Source: Bacteroidales bacterium
GTDB taxonomy: Bacteria; Bacteroidota; Bacteroidia; Bacteroidales; P3
NCBI GenBank assembly: GCA_900769785.1
Contig: CAAGHV010000166.1
Location: 1-39,376 of the forward strand
DNA length: 39,376 nucleotides
Reading direction: 5' to 3'
Shown here: one piece after another, positions 24,065 to 32,682 of the stretch
How the letters are laid out: every line of letters begins with the position of its first letter
How positions within the stretch are numbered: the stretch's first letter is position 1
Made by a program: the position numbers and the translations under genes
Notes under the pieces: model-generated
What the model saw: the letters and a program-made list of their open reading frames with translations, nothing else
The model's database searches: none
Told to the model about the DNA's origin: nothing

Positions 24065-25039
24065 ATGGATTTGTTTTTTATTTTGATTGCAGGTTTATGC
24101 TTGGTAGCATTGGTAATCTTTTTGTATTTGGTACCAATAGGACTATGGTTCAAAGCATTGGTATCGGGAGTGCATATTTCGTTGTTGCAGTTGGTATTTA
24201 TGCGTTTGCGTAAGGTGCCACCAACAATAGTAGTGAACAATATGATTTCGGCCACCAAAGCCGGTCTTAAACTTAATCAAAGTGAACTAGAAGCTCACTA
24301 TTTGGCAGGAGGTCGTGTGTCGGCAGTAGTTAATGCCTTGATATCGGCCGATAAAGCTAATATGAGCTTGGATTTCAAAACAGCAACAGCTATTGATTTG
24401 GCTGGCCGTGATGTATTCAAGGCTGTTCAAATGTCGGTAAATCCTAAGGTTATAGATACTCCACCGGTAGCAGCTGTAGCCAAAGATGGTATTCAGCTTA
24501 TAGCCAAGGCTCGTGTTACCGTTCGTACCAATATTAAGCAATTGGTGGGTGGCGCCGGCGAAGAAACCGTTTTGGCACGTGTGGGCGAAGGTATAGTAAC
24601 CTCCATCGGTTCGGCAATGAGTCACAAGCAAGTACTGGAAAATCCGGATTCGATATCTAAACTAGTATTGCAAAAAGGATTAGATAGTGGCACAGCTTTT
24701 GAAATACTATCTATAGATATAGCCGATATAGATATTGGAAAGAATATAGGAGCACAACTTCAGATAGACCAAGCTGATGCTGATAAGAATATAGCACAAG
24801 CCAAGGCCGAAGAACGTAGGGCTATGGCTGTGGCTTCGGAACAAGAAATGAAGGCCAAAGCACAAGAGGCACGTGCCAAAGTGATAGAAGCCGAAGCCGA
24901 AGTGCCAAAAGCTATGGCCGAGGCTTTCCGTAATGGAAACCTTGGAATAATGGACTATTATAAGATGCAAAACATACAAGCCGATACCAATATGAGAGAA
25001 TCTATTTCCAAGCCGGCAGGTATGGAAAAGAAACAATAA
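24065..25039 (+). CDS. floA: Flotillin-like protein FloA
   Basis: A 324-residue flotillin-like membrane-scaffold protein (UPF0365 family). It begins with a membrane-inserting hairpin (residues 3-30, FFILIAGLCLVALVIFLYLVPIGLW) followed by the SPFH/PHB-type domain (LQLVFMRLRKVPP ... TATAIDLAGRDVFKAVQMSVNPKVIDTPPVAAVAKDGIQL) and a C-terminal coiled coil rich in Ala/Glu/Lys (about 250-295). FloA forms mobile assemblies in functional membrane microdomains. Pairing with nfeD upstream is the standard arrangement. Length is typical of FloA. Confidence 0.95.
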   Translation: MDLFFILIAGLCLVALVIFLYLVPIGLWFKALVSGVHISLLQLVFMRLRKVPPTIVVNNMISATKAGLKLNQSELEAHYLAGGRVSAVVNALISADKANMSLDFKTATAIDLAGRDVFKAVQMSVNPKVIDTPPVAAVAKDGIQLIAKARVTVRTNIKQLVGGAGEETVLARVGEGIVTSIGSAMSHKQVLENPDSISKLVLQKGLDSGTAFEILSIDIADIDIGKNIGAQLQIDQADADKNIAQAKAEERRAMAVASEQEMKAKAQEARAKVIEAEAEVPKAMAEAFRNGNLGIMDYYKMQNIQADTNMRESISKPAGMEKKQ

Positions 25040-25079
25040 AACTATACTAACTTACTTATTAACTAAGCATAATGACAGT

Positions 25080-26465
25080 ATGATAAGTTTTGAGAATATA
25101 AATAAATCGGATTGGCGGTACAACTTGATGTACAAATATGTTCATTTGATGCATAATCATGTATATTATCGTCAGTACAAGGTTTTGAATCAAGACCGAA
25201 TTCCCAAGGGAAAACCTATAGTAGCTATATGTAACCACCAAAATGGTTTAACGGATGCTTTGGGCATATTATTTGCTTTTGCAAAAGATGGTCGTCATCC
25301 GGTGTTTATAGCACGTGCCGATATATTTAAGAAAGAGATAGCTGCCAGAGCTTTGCGCTTTCTGAAGATTATGCCTGCTTTTCGTGCTCGAGATGTGGGT
25401 AGTGCCGGAGTGGGTGAGAATGATGCTATCTTTAATCAATCGGCCAAGATATTGCAAGAAAACGGAGTGGTGGCTTTGTTTCCCGAAGCAGGGCATCAAG
25501 ACTGTCATACTCTTGGTACTTTCAAAAAGGGATTTGCTCGTATAGCATTCCGTGCAGCCGAAATGATGGATTTCAAGGAGCCTGTATATATATTGCCAAT
25601 GTCAAACCATTACGACAACTATTTTTCAGTGCAAGGACGTTTGGTAATAACAATAGGCGAACCATTTGAATTTACAGACTTGTACGAACTATACAAAGAG
25701 CAACCGCACCGTGCCGAAAAAATATTGACCGATAGAGCACGTGTGATAGTAAAAGACTTGATGTTAGATATATCAAACTTAGATAACTACGATGAATACG
25801 AGTTGCTTTGTACAATGTATGGTCGTGAAATAATGAAGAAGGAAGGTAAGTCCCAACGTTATTTTCCCAATCATCTGTATGCTTCCAAAAAAGTGGTATC
25901 TATATTGGATAATTATGAGCAACAAAATCCCGATGGTTTTAAGGCATTGATGAAAACAACACGACAATATTCAAAGGCATTGGATAAAATGCATCTTAGA
26001 GATTGGATATTTGCACAAAAGCTTACATTTGGCGGTACTCTATTGCGCTTGTTATTGAGTGTAATATTATTGCCAATAGTATTGGGCGGCTGGGTTATAA
26101 ATGTGTTGCCATATAGTTTGAGTTCGCTTATAACTCGAAATATCAAGGATTATATGCTTCACTCATCATTTCACTTTGCAGTAGGAGTGTTAGTGGCTTA
26201 TCCGCTTTGGTATATTATTACAGCGTCTATATTATGGAGTGTTACCGGCTTGTGGTGGACAGCTCTTATATATCTATTCTTTCTCCCTATATCTTTGATA
26301 GTTTATTTGCGTAGCAAGGTTATGTTGAAAAAAGTTTATAACAGAGTGCGTCGTTTCCGTTTATGGTTTAGAGGTAATCGCTATTATAATTCAGCAGTGT
26401 CTAATCGCAAAGAAATAATGGAAAAAATGGAAGAAATAGATATCAACAGGATGGAAAATAAATAG
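25080..26465 (+). CDS. 1-acyl-glycerol-3-phosphate acyltransferase family protein (PlsC-like)
   Basis: A 461-residue membrane-associated acyltransferase of the LPLAT/PlsC family, expected to transfer acyl chains to a glycerolipid or lysolipid. The catalytic block is CNHQNGLTDA, with His53 and Asp59, i.e. H-x5-D rather than the canonical H-x4-D, and the second motif is FPEAGHQD (from 134). Two hydrophobic clusters (about 325-350 and 365-410) anchor the C-terminal half, making it longer than ordinary PlsC (about 240 residues). It ends the clpS-nfeD-floA operon 40 bases after floA. Substrate unknown. Confidence 0.87.
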   Translation: MISFENINKSDWRYNLMYKYVHLMHNHVYYRQYKVLNQDRIPKGKPIVAICNHQNGLTDALGILFAFAKDGRHPVFIARADIFKKEIAARALRFLKIMPAFRARDVGSAGVGENDAIFNQSAKILQENGVVALFPEAGHQDCHTLGTFKKGFARIAFRAAEMMDFKEPVYILPMSNHYDNYFSVQGRLVITIGEPFEFTDLYELYKEQPHRAEKILTDRARVIVKDLMLDISNLDNYDEYELLCTMYGREIMKKEGKSQRYFPNHLYASKKVVSILDNYEQQNPDGFKALMKTTRQYSKALDKMHLRDWIFAQKLTFGGTLLRLLLSVILLPIVLGGWVINVLPYSLSSLITRNIKDYMLHSSFHFAVGVLVAYPLWYIITASILWSVTGLWWTALIYLFFLPISLIVYLRSKVMLKKVYNRVRRFRLWFRGNRYYNSAVSNRKEIMEKMEEIDINRMENK

Positions 26466-26487
26466 CCTGATATTCAAATAGAAAAGA

Positions 26488-26526
26488 GAATCATTGAATA
26501 ACATTTTTATTTAGTGATTCTTTTTT
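26488..26526 (+). terminator. Terminator of clpS-nfeD-floA-acyltransferase operon
   Basis: A 14-bp stem with two mismatches (26488-26501 with 26507-26520) around a 5-base loop, followed by six T at 26521-26526. Confidence 0.8.
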
Positions 26527-26560
26527 CGTTGAAAACTATGAATAATCCGAAAAAAAAGCG

Positions 26561-26568
26561 TACATTTG
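26561..26568 (+). promoter_or_regulatory. Putative -7 element of mutB
   Basis: TACATTTG matches TAnnTTTG, 44 bases before the mutB ATG. The -33 region is weak. Confidence 0.55.
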
Positions 26569-26611
26569 CAAATTGATTATATCTAATGAATAAAATAATA
26601 AAACATTGATA

Positions 26612-28765
26612 ATGAGACCTAATTTTTCAAACGTTGATTTTAAATCACAAGAAAATCCTCATGCTTCTTTCGAACAATGGGAAAAAGCAGAAGGAATAGA
26701 AAAGAATTGGAAAACTCCTGAACAAATAGACGTAAAACCTGTTTACGGTGATGTTGATTTGTTGGGTATGGAGCATTTAAACTATGCTGCAGGTATAGCT
26801 CCATTTTTACGCGGACCTTATTCGACTATGTATGTCATGAGACCTTGGACTATTCGTCAATATGCAGGTTTCTCTACTGCTGAAGAGTCTAATGCATTCT
26901 ATCGTCGTAACATTGCTGCCGGACAAAAAGGTTTGTCGGTTGCTTTTGACTTGGCTACTCACCGCGGATATGACTCTGATCATGAACGCGTAGTAGGTGA
27001 TGTCGGTAAGGCAGGTGTTGCTGTTGACAGTATATTGGATATGAAGATTTTGTTCGATCAAATTCCATTGGACAAGATGTCTGTATCAATGACTATGAAT
27101 GGTGCTGTACTTCCTGTATTGGCATTCTATATCATAGCTGCTGAAGAACAAGGTGTAAGTCAAGAACAGTTGAGTGGTACTATTCAAAACGATATCTTGA
27201 AGGAATTTATGGTACGTAATACCTATATATATCCTCCATTACCATCAATGAAAATTATCGCCGATATCTTTGAATATACTTCGAAGAATATGCCTAAGTT
27301 CAATTCAATATCTATTTCGGGTTATCACATGCAAGAAGCAGGTGCTACCGCTGATATCGAATTAGCTTATACATTGTGCGATGGTTTGGAATACTTACGT
27401 GCCGGTGTTAATGCAGGTATGTCTGTTGACGATTTCGCTCCTCGTTTGTCTTTCTTCTGGGGCGTGGGTATGAACCACTTCATGGAAATAGCCAAAATGC
27501 GTGCTGCTCGTATGTTGTGGGCTAAGTTGGTAAGCCAATTTAATCCTAAGAATCCGAAATCGTTGGCATTACGTACACATAGCCAAACTTCAGGTTGGTC
27601 ACTTACAGAACAAGATCCATTCAACAATGTAGCACGTACTTGTGTAGAAGCTATGGGCGCTGCTTTGGGTCACACTCAATCTTTACACACCAATGCATTG
27701 GACGAAGCTATAGCTTTGCCAACCGATTTCTCAGCTCGTATTGCTCGTAACACTCAAATTTATTTGCAAGAAGAAACCAATATTTGTCGCGTGGTTGACC
27801 CATGGGCTGGTTCTTACTACGTAGAATCATTGACTCATGAAATAGCACACCGTGCTTGGGCGCACATCCAAGAAATTGAAAAACTTGGTGGTATGGCCAA
27901 AGCTATCGAAAGTGGTATTCCTAAGATGAGAATTGAAGAAGCTGCTGCTCGTAAGCAAGCTCGTATTGATTCAGATACTGATGTTATCGTTGGTATCAAC
28001 AAATATCGTTTGGATCACGAAGATCCTATCGAAACTTTGGAAGTTGATAACACTGCTGTTCGCGAAGCTCAAATCAAACGTTTGGCTAAACTTAGAGCAG
28101 AACGTAACAATGAAGAAGTTGAAGCTGCTTTGGCCGCTCTTACTGCATGTGCCGAAACAGGCAAAGGAAATTTGTTGGAACTTTCTATTGACGCTGCTCG
28201 TAAACGTGCTTCGTTGGGTGAAATTTCTTACGCTTTGGAAAAAGTATTTGGACGTTATAAAGCTAACATTAATTTGATTTCGGGTGTGTATAGTTCAGTA
28301 ACAAAAGAAACAGAAAGTTTCAAGAAAGCTCAAGCTATGGCCGACGAATTTGCTAAACTAGAAGGTCGTCGTCCTCGTATTATGGTTGCTAAGATGGGTC
28401 AAGATGGTCACGACCGTGGTGCTAAAGTTGTTGCTACAGGTTATGCCGATCTTGGTTTCGATGTGGATATGGGACCATTGTTCCAAACTCCTGCTGAAGC
28501 TGCTAAACAAGCCGTTGAAAATGATGTTCACGTATTGGGCGTTTCTTCGTTGGCTGCCGGTCACAAAACTTTGGTTCCTCAAGTAATAGAAGAACTTAAG
28601 AAACTTGGTCGTGAAGATATTATGGTTGTAGTTGGTGGTGTTATCCCTCCTCAAGACTATGATTTCTTGTTCAAATCAGGTGCTGCTGCTGTGTTCGGAC
28701 CAGGAACAGTTATCAGCGATGCTGCTACTAAGATGTTAGAGTTATTGATTGCTGCTAGACAATAA
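26612..28765 (+). CDS. mutB: Methylmalonyl-CoA mutase, large (alpha) subunit
   Basis: A 717-residue adenosylcobalamin enzyme interconverting succinyl-CoA and (R)-methylmalonyl-CoA in propionate formation. The substrate-binding barrel covers about residues 40-550 (RGPYSTMYVMRPWTIRQYAG; TMNGAVLP; FNSISISGYHMQEAGA) and the cobalamin domain the last 130, with the D-x-H-x-x-G ligand motif as DGHDRG around His600. I chose ATG at 26612; the frame also allows a TTG two codons earlier. Strong codon bias suggests high expression. The small subunit gene mutA, normally directly upstream, is absent: the preceding gene is an acyltransferase and a terminator and promoter intervene. Confidence 0.95.
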   Translation: MRPNFSNVDFKSQENPHASFEQWEKAEGIEKNWKTPEQIDVKPVYGDVDLLGMEHLNYAAGIAPFLRGPYSTMYVMRPWTIRQYAGFSTAEESNAFYRRNIAAGQKGLSVAFDLATHRGYDSDHERVVGDVGKAGVAVDSILDMKILFDQIPLDKMSVSMTMNGAVLPVLAFYIIAAEEQGVSQEQLSGTIQNDILKEFMVRNTYIYPPLPSMKIIADIFEYTSKNMPKFNSISISGYHMQEAGATADIELAYTLCDGLEYLRAGVNAGMSVDDFAPRLSFFWGVGMNHFMEIAKMRAARMLWAKLVSQFNPKNPKSLALRTHSQTSGWSLTEQDPFNNVARTCVEAMGAALGHTQSLHTNALDEAIALPTDFSARIARNTQIYLQEETNICRVVDPWAGSYYVESLTHEIAHRAWAHIQEIEKLGGMAKAIESGIPKMRIEEAAARKQARIDSDTDVIVGINKYRLDHEDPIETLEVDNTAVREAQIKRLAKLRAERNNEEVEAALAALTACAETGKGNLLELSIDAARKRASLGEISYALEKVFGRYKANINLISGVYSSVTKETESFKKAQAMADEFAKLEGRRPRIMVAKMGQDGHDRGAKVVATGYADLGFDVDMGPLFQTPAEAAKQAVENDVHVLGVSSLAAGHKTLVPQVIEELKKLGREDIMVVVGGVIPPQDYDFLFKSGAAAVFGPGTVISDAATKMLELLIAARQ

Positions 28766-28790
28766 TAATATTCTATTTATTAGTTGTGCT

Positions 28791-28823
28791 AGGGTATCCG
28801 ATATTTCTCGGATACCCTTTTTT
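28791..28823 (+). terminator. Intrinsic terminator of mutB
   Basis: GGGTATCCGA (28792-28801) pairs perfectly with 28808-28817 around a 6-base loop, extended by A-T at 28791 and 28818, followed by a T run to 28823. Confidence 0.9.
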
Positions 28824-28864
28824 GTGACATATAGTTTGCAAAATATTTTACAGTATATATTATG

Positions 28865-28895
28865 TCTGTATATTGAAATATTTTTAGTACCTTTG
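28865..28895 (+). promoter_or_regulatory. Putative promoter of GH130 operon
   Basis: TCTG at 28865-28868, a 19-base spacer and TACCTTTG at 28888-28895; the leader is about 85 nt. Confidence 0.6.
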
Positions 28896-28984
28896 TAATG
28901 CTTTTGTAGCAAGCATATATTTTTGTTTGCTTGTCTAAAGGTCGGATAAAAAGTAGTTTAACTGTTAAATGAAATATAATATTT

Positions 28985-29953
28985 ATGAATACAAAAATAT
29001 CTATTCCATGGGAAGAACGTCCAGAAGGATGTAATGAACCTATGTGGCGATACTCTAAAAATCCTATTATCGGACGTTATGATATACCGGTGTCTAATAG
29101 CATATTCAATAGTGCTGTGGTACCATTCGGCGATGGCTTTGCAGGTGTGTTTCGTTGTGACAACCGTGCTGTTCAGATGAATATATTTGTCGGTTTCAGC
29201 AAAGATGCCTTACATTGGGATATAAATCATGAGCCAATAGTTTTCGAACCAGGTAATACCGATATGATAGACTCGGATTATAAGTACGACCCTCGCGTAG
29301 CTTGGATAGAGGACCGCTATTGGATAACATGGTGCAACGGCTATCATGGACCAACAATAGGCTTGGCCTACACCTTCGATTTTAAACGTTTTTATCAGTG
29401 TGAAAACGCTTTCTTGCCATTCAACAGAAATGGAGTCCTTTTTCCCGAAAAGATAAATGGCAAGTATGCAATGCTTAGCCGTCCGAGCGATAATGGCCAT
29501 ACTCCGTTTGGCGATATTTATATAAGCTATAGTCCGGATATGAAATATTGGGGCGAACATCGTTGTGTGATGAAGGTAGCACCGTTTGAAGACAGTGCAT
29601 GGCAGTGTACCAAGGTTGGTGCAGGCTCGGTGCCTATACGTACTTCGGATGGATGGCTTATGTTCTATCATGGTGTGATAACTACCTGCAATGGTTTCCG
29701 TTATTCGATGGGAGCTGTATTGTTGGATTTGGACGATCCTGCCAAAGTGCTTTACCGTTCGAAAGATTATTTGCTTGCTCCTGCTGCTCCGTACGAATTG
29801 GCAGGTGACGTTCCAAATGTGGTGTTTCCGTGTGCTGCTTTGTGTGATGGTGAGAAAGTGGCTGTTTATTACGGAGCTGCCGACACTGTAGTGGCTGTGG
29901 CTTTTGGCTATGTTGATGAGATTATAAATTATCTGAAGCACCATTCGTTGTAG
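28985..29953 (+). CDS. Glycoside hydrolase family 130 (beta-mannoside phosphorylase-like)
   Basis: A 322-residue soluble five-bladed propeller enzyme of GH130, whose members phosphorolyse or hydrolyse beta-mannosides. Family motifs are visible: NPIIGRYDIPVSNSIFNSAVV, GFAGVFRCDNR, YDPRVAWIEDRYWITWC with the conserved Asp-Pro-Arg, GDIYISYSPDMKYWGEHR and AVYYGAADTVVAVAFG. Length fits the mannooligosaccharide/mannosyl-glucose phosphorylase group; the exact substrate cannot be decided. No signal peptide, so it acts in the cytoplasm. It is followed at 42 bases by a metallophosphoesterase gene and then dinB, an unusual set of partners; no transporter or SusCD pair is present. Confidence 0.9.
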   Translation: MNTKISIPWEERPEGCNEPMWRYSKNPIIGRYDIPVSNSIFNSAVVPFGDGFAGVFRCDNRAVQMNIFVGFSKDALHWDINHEPIVFEPGNTDMIDSDYKYDPRVAWIEDRYWITWCNGYHGPTIGLAYTFDFKRFYQCENAFLPFNRNGVLFPEKINGKYAMLSRPSDNGHTPFGDIYISYSPDMKYWGEHRCVMKVAPFEDSAWQCTKVGAGSVPIRTSDGWLMFYHGVITTCNGFRYSMGAVLLDLDDPAKVLYRSKDYLLAPAAPYELAGDVPNVVFPCAALCDGEKVAVYYGAADTVVAVAFGYVDEIINYLKHHSL

Positions 29954-29995
29954 ATTTGCATTGGCATACCGATACTTTTCGTACTTTTATTTGTT

Positions 29996-31330
29996 ATGAA
30001 AGCAAAAACAACAATGCGTTTCGTATTATCAAAACTTTTTGGCAGTCCTTCGTATATGATTGGGGCCTGCTGTGTGTTGGCAATACTTCTGCTTGGTATT
30101 ACCACACCCGAATATCTGAAATATTGGTACATACTGTTGGCAATGACGCTGATGAACCTTTTTTTGTACAATCCTATAGTTTCGCAATATTCCGGCAAGG
30201 TGTTTCGGTGGTTGTATGTCGGCATGTTTGTGTCAGTATTTGCAGTGGAGTTTTCGGCTTTGGTGGTACCGTATTTTAGTTGGAATCCCTTTTTCCGAAG
30301 TGTGGTCACAAGTTTGGTACTTACCTACGTATTGTTTATGCAGTTTGTGGTGGCTGCATTAGGTATAGGATGTTTGCATAGGTGGTATTGCCAAAGTAGG
30401 GGAGGAATCTTTTCTGTTGAGGTACAAAAACGTTACCTTACAGTTGCCTTTTCGGGTCTGGCTGTTTTGTGGTTGTGTTATTTTGTGGGTATGTTTTATG
30501 GCAAAAACCATGTGGTTGTACGCCAAGTGTCGTTGCCAATGGCTTCGTTGCCCTCTGCTTTTGATGGCTATCGTGTGGTGCAAATCTCCGACTTGCATTC
30601 CGGTTCTATGTACAACCCTGCTACCATGCAGGCTGTGGTGGATAGTGTAAGTGCTTTGAATCCCGACCTTGTTGCCGTTACGGGTGATGTGGTTACCCTT
30701 GGCTCGTCAGAGTTGAAGCCTTACCTTAGCATATTGAGTCAGTTGAAAGCTACTGACGGTGTGTTTGCAGTATTGGGCAACCACGACTACTGCCGTTACC
30801 CTTTCTTTCCCAATTCTGCCTGCAAAACTGCGGACAGCCTTTCGCTTATCGGCATGATAACCGACAGCCTTGGGTGGAAGTTACTTAACGACGAATGTTA
30901 TTTTGTGGTTCGTGGTGCCGACACTATTGCTATAGCCGGAACACAGTATATAGGACTGCCGTCACTGAGTAAGATTAAACTTTTTGGAGACAATCCTTAT
31001 TCATATGGCAACCTTTCGAAGGCTTTGGCTCATGCCGGCGGTGGAACGGTGCTGTTGCTTACCCACAACCCTGTGGTATGGAGTCGCGAGGTGATACAGA
31101 AATATCCTTTTGTAGATCTTACCCTAGCCGGTCATACCCATGCCGGTCAGATGGGACTATATTGGAAAAAGTATGCCAACCAGACCGTACAATATAACGA
31201 CAAAACCAAAGCCGGATTGTATCACCACAACAATCAGTATCTATACATCAACGCCGGAATAGGAACAAGTGCTATGCATAGTCGCTTCCTTATCCTGCCC
31301 GAGGTTACGCTGATAACGCTTCATAATTAG
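29996..31330 (+). CDS. Membrane-anchored metallophosphoesterase (calcineurin-like)
   Basis: A 444-residue protein with four hydrophobic segments in the first 170 residues and a cytoplasmic or periplasmic calcineurin-like phosphoesterase domain after about 190. The metal-binding motifs occur in order: VQISDLHSGSMYN (near 196), VAVTGDVVTLG, VLGNHDYC, LLLTHNPVVW and LAGHTHAGQMG. This layout matches YkuE/YaeI-like membrane phosphoesterases, some of which hydrolyse UDP-2,3-diacylglucosamine or phospholipid-type substrates. Substrate not determined. It lies between GH130 and dinB with short gaps (42 and 22 bases), so the three are likely one transcript. Confidence 0.9.
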   Translation: MKAKTTMRFVLSKLFGSPSYMIGACCVLAILLLGITTPEYLKYWYILLAMTLMNLFLYNPIVSQYSGKVFRWLYVGMFVSVFAVEFSALVVPYFSWNPFFRSVVTSLVLTYVLFMQFVVAALGIGCLHRWYCQSRGGIFSVEVQKRYLTVAFSGLAVLWLCYFVGMFYGKNHVVVRQVSLPMASLPSAFDGYRVVQISDLHSGSMYNPATMQAVVDSVSALNPDLVAVTGDVVTLGSSELKPYLSILSQLKATDGVFAVLGNHDYCRYPFFPNSACKTADSLSLIGMITDSLGWKLLNDECYFVVRGADTIAIAGTQYIGLPSLSKIKLFGDNPYSYGNLSKALAHAGGGTVLLLTHNPVVWSREVIQKYPFVDLTLAGHTHAGQMGLYWKKYANQTVQYNDKTKAGLYHHNNQYLYINAGIGTSAMHSRFLILPEVTLITLHN

Positions 31331-31352
31331 TTTTTAATTCCAAACCTACGTC

Positions 31353-32429
31353 ATGAGCATTAGAAAAATTATACATATAGATATGGATGCTTTCTATGCC
31401 TCGGTGGAGGAACGCGACTTTCCTGAGCTGCGTGGACTGCCATTGGCTGTAGGTTCGGCCAAGGAAAGAGGCGTAATATCCACAGCTAACTATGAGGCAA
31501 GGCGTTATGGTGTCCACTCGGCCATGTCGTCGAAGGTGGCGTTGCTCAAATGTCCAATACTAAGGTTTCAGCCACCACGCTTTGCCGTATATCGTGCCGT
31601 ATCTGAAGTAGTGCACGAAATATTTGCCGAATATACCGATTTGGTCGAGCCTCTATCGCTCGACGAAGCCTACCTTGATGTAACCGACAACAAAAAAGGT
31701 ATTCCTTCGGCCACCATAATAGCCCGCGAAATAAAGCAGAAGATACTGCAACGTACGCAGCTGACGGCTTCTGCAGGCGTGTCGTACAACAAGTTTTTGG
31801 CCAAAATAGCCTCCGATTATAGAAAGCCCGACGGCCTTTTTGTGATATTGCCCAACGAGGCTGAGGAATTCCTTGCACAGCTTCCTATTGAGAAGTTCTA
31901 TGGTATTGGAAGGGTAACAGCATCGCATTTGCACAAGATGAATATATACAAAGGTGCCGATTTGCTAAAGAAAACAAAGGTGGAGATGGTGGAAATTTTT
32001 GGCAAGTCGGGATTGTTTTTCTACGACATTGTGCGTGGTATAGACAATAGGCCCGTGGAACCAAACCGTGAACGTAAGTCCTACAGTGTCGAAAACACAT
32101 TCGACGTAGATCTTACAACCACCTTTGCCGTGGTGGCAGAACTATATCATTTGGAGCAACGCCTGTGGAAAGACATTGAGGGTAGCGGAAAAAGCGGACG
32201 AACCATTACGCTGAAAATAAGGTTTAACGACTTTACGACCCTCACAAAGAGCTACTCGGACGAGATGCCCATACGCTCGTTTCAGAAATTTCACAAGATG
32301 ACAAAAAAACTCCTCGGACGTATGGATTACCTCCGAAAACCTATCCGACTGCTTGGCGTAGGAATCTCAAACCTTATAGACAATGCCGAGATTAAGGAGG
32401 TGCAACTATCCATGGATTTTGATGATTAG
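31353..32429 (+). CDS. dinB: DNA polymerase IV (Y-family translesion polymerase)
   Basis: A 358-residue Y-family polymerase for lesion bypass. Catalytic acidic residues are Asp10 in HIDMDAFYASVE and Asp104-Glu105 in PLSLDEAYLD. The thumb helix-hairpin-helix (FYGIGRVTASHLHKM) and little-finger domain (ENTFDVDLTT ... LGVGISNL) are present. The C-terminus, VQLSMDFDD, contains a Q-L-x-M-x-F motif, a probable beta-clamp binding site. Length is standard. It is the last gene of a likely operon and is followed by repeat arrays. No LexA box was recognised upstream. Confidence 0.95.
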   Translation: MSIRKIIHIDMDAFYASVEERDFPELRGLPLAVGSAKERGVISTANYEARRYGVHSAMSSKVALLKCPILRFQPPRFAVYRAVSEVVHEIFAEYTDLVEPLSLDEAYLDVTDNKKGIPSATIIAREIKQKILQRTQLTASAGVSYNKFLAKIASDYRKPDGLFVILPNEAEEFLAQLPIEKFYGIGRVTASHLHKMNIYKGADLLKKTKVEMVEIFGKSGLFFYDIVRGIDNRPVEPNRERKSYSVENTFDVDLTTTFAVVAELYHLEQRLWKDIEGSGKSGRTITLKIRFNDFTTLTKSYSDEMPIRSFQKFHKMTKKLLGRMDYLRKPIRLLGVGISNLIDNAEIKEVQLSMDFDD

Positions 32430-32471
32430 TAGCAGTTTATATCCATCATTCGTTTGATTTCAATCCGGTGG

Positions 32472-32533
32472 TCGTATCGGATATTTTCCATCATCGTACA
32501 AAGTATGCTTCTATTCTCGTACAAAGTATACTT
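32472..32533. repeat. Three-unit repeat array, 22/23-bp period (array D1)
   Basis: TCGTA starts at 32472, 32494 and 32517. Units two and three share TCGTACAAAGTAT and then GCTTCTAT or ACTTCCAT. Unit three contains the 10-bp palindrome AAGTATACTT (32524-32533); unit two has the near-palindrome AAGTATGCTT (32501-32510), 23 bp earlier. Confidence 0.75.
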
Positions 32534-32579
32534 CCATTTACGTTAGTTTTACATTGGCTTTAGGCTAACTTTATACTCT

Positions 32580-32682
32580 CCTAACTAAGTTAGGGAATGC
32601 TCCTAACTAAGTTAGGGAATACTCCTAACTAAGTTAGGGAATACTCCTAACTAAGTTAGGGAACGCTCCTAACTAAGTTAGG
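32580..32682. repeat. Phased palindrome array, exact 22-bp period, five units (array D2)
   Basis: The palindrome CTAACTAAGTTAG, usually extended to CCTAACTAAGTTAGG, has centres at 32587, 32609, 32631, 32653 and 32675, exactly 22 bp apart. Spacers are GAATGCT, GAATACT (twice) and GAACGCT. All five palindrome cores are intact. The array lies about 160 bases before the debranching enzyme start. Confidence 0.96.

Noticed and set aside
28985..32429. Polysaccharide utilisation locus around GH130
   Set aside because: No SusC/SusD-like pair, no regulator and no other glycosidase nearby; the partners are a phosphoesterase and DNA polymerase IV.
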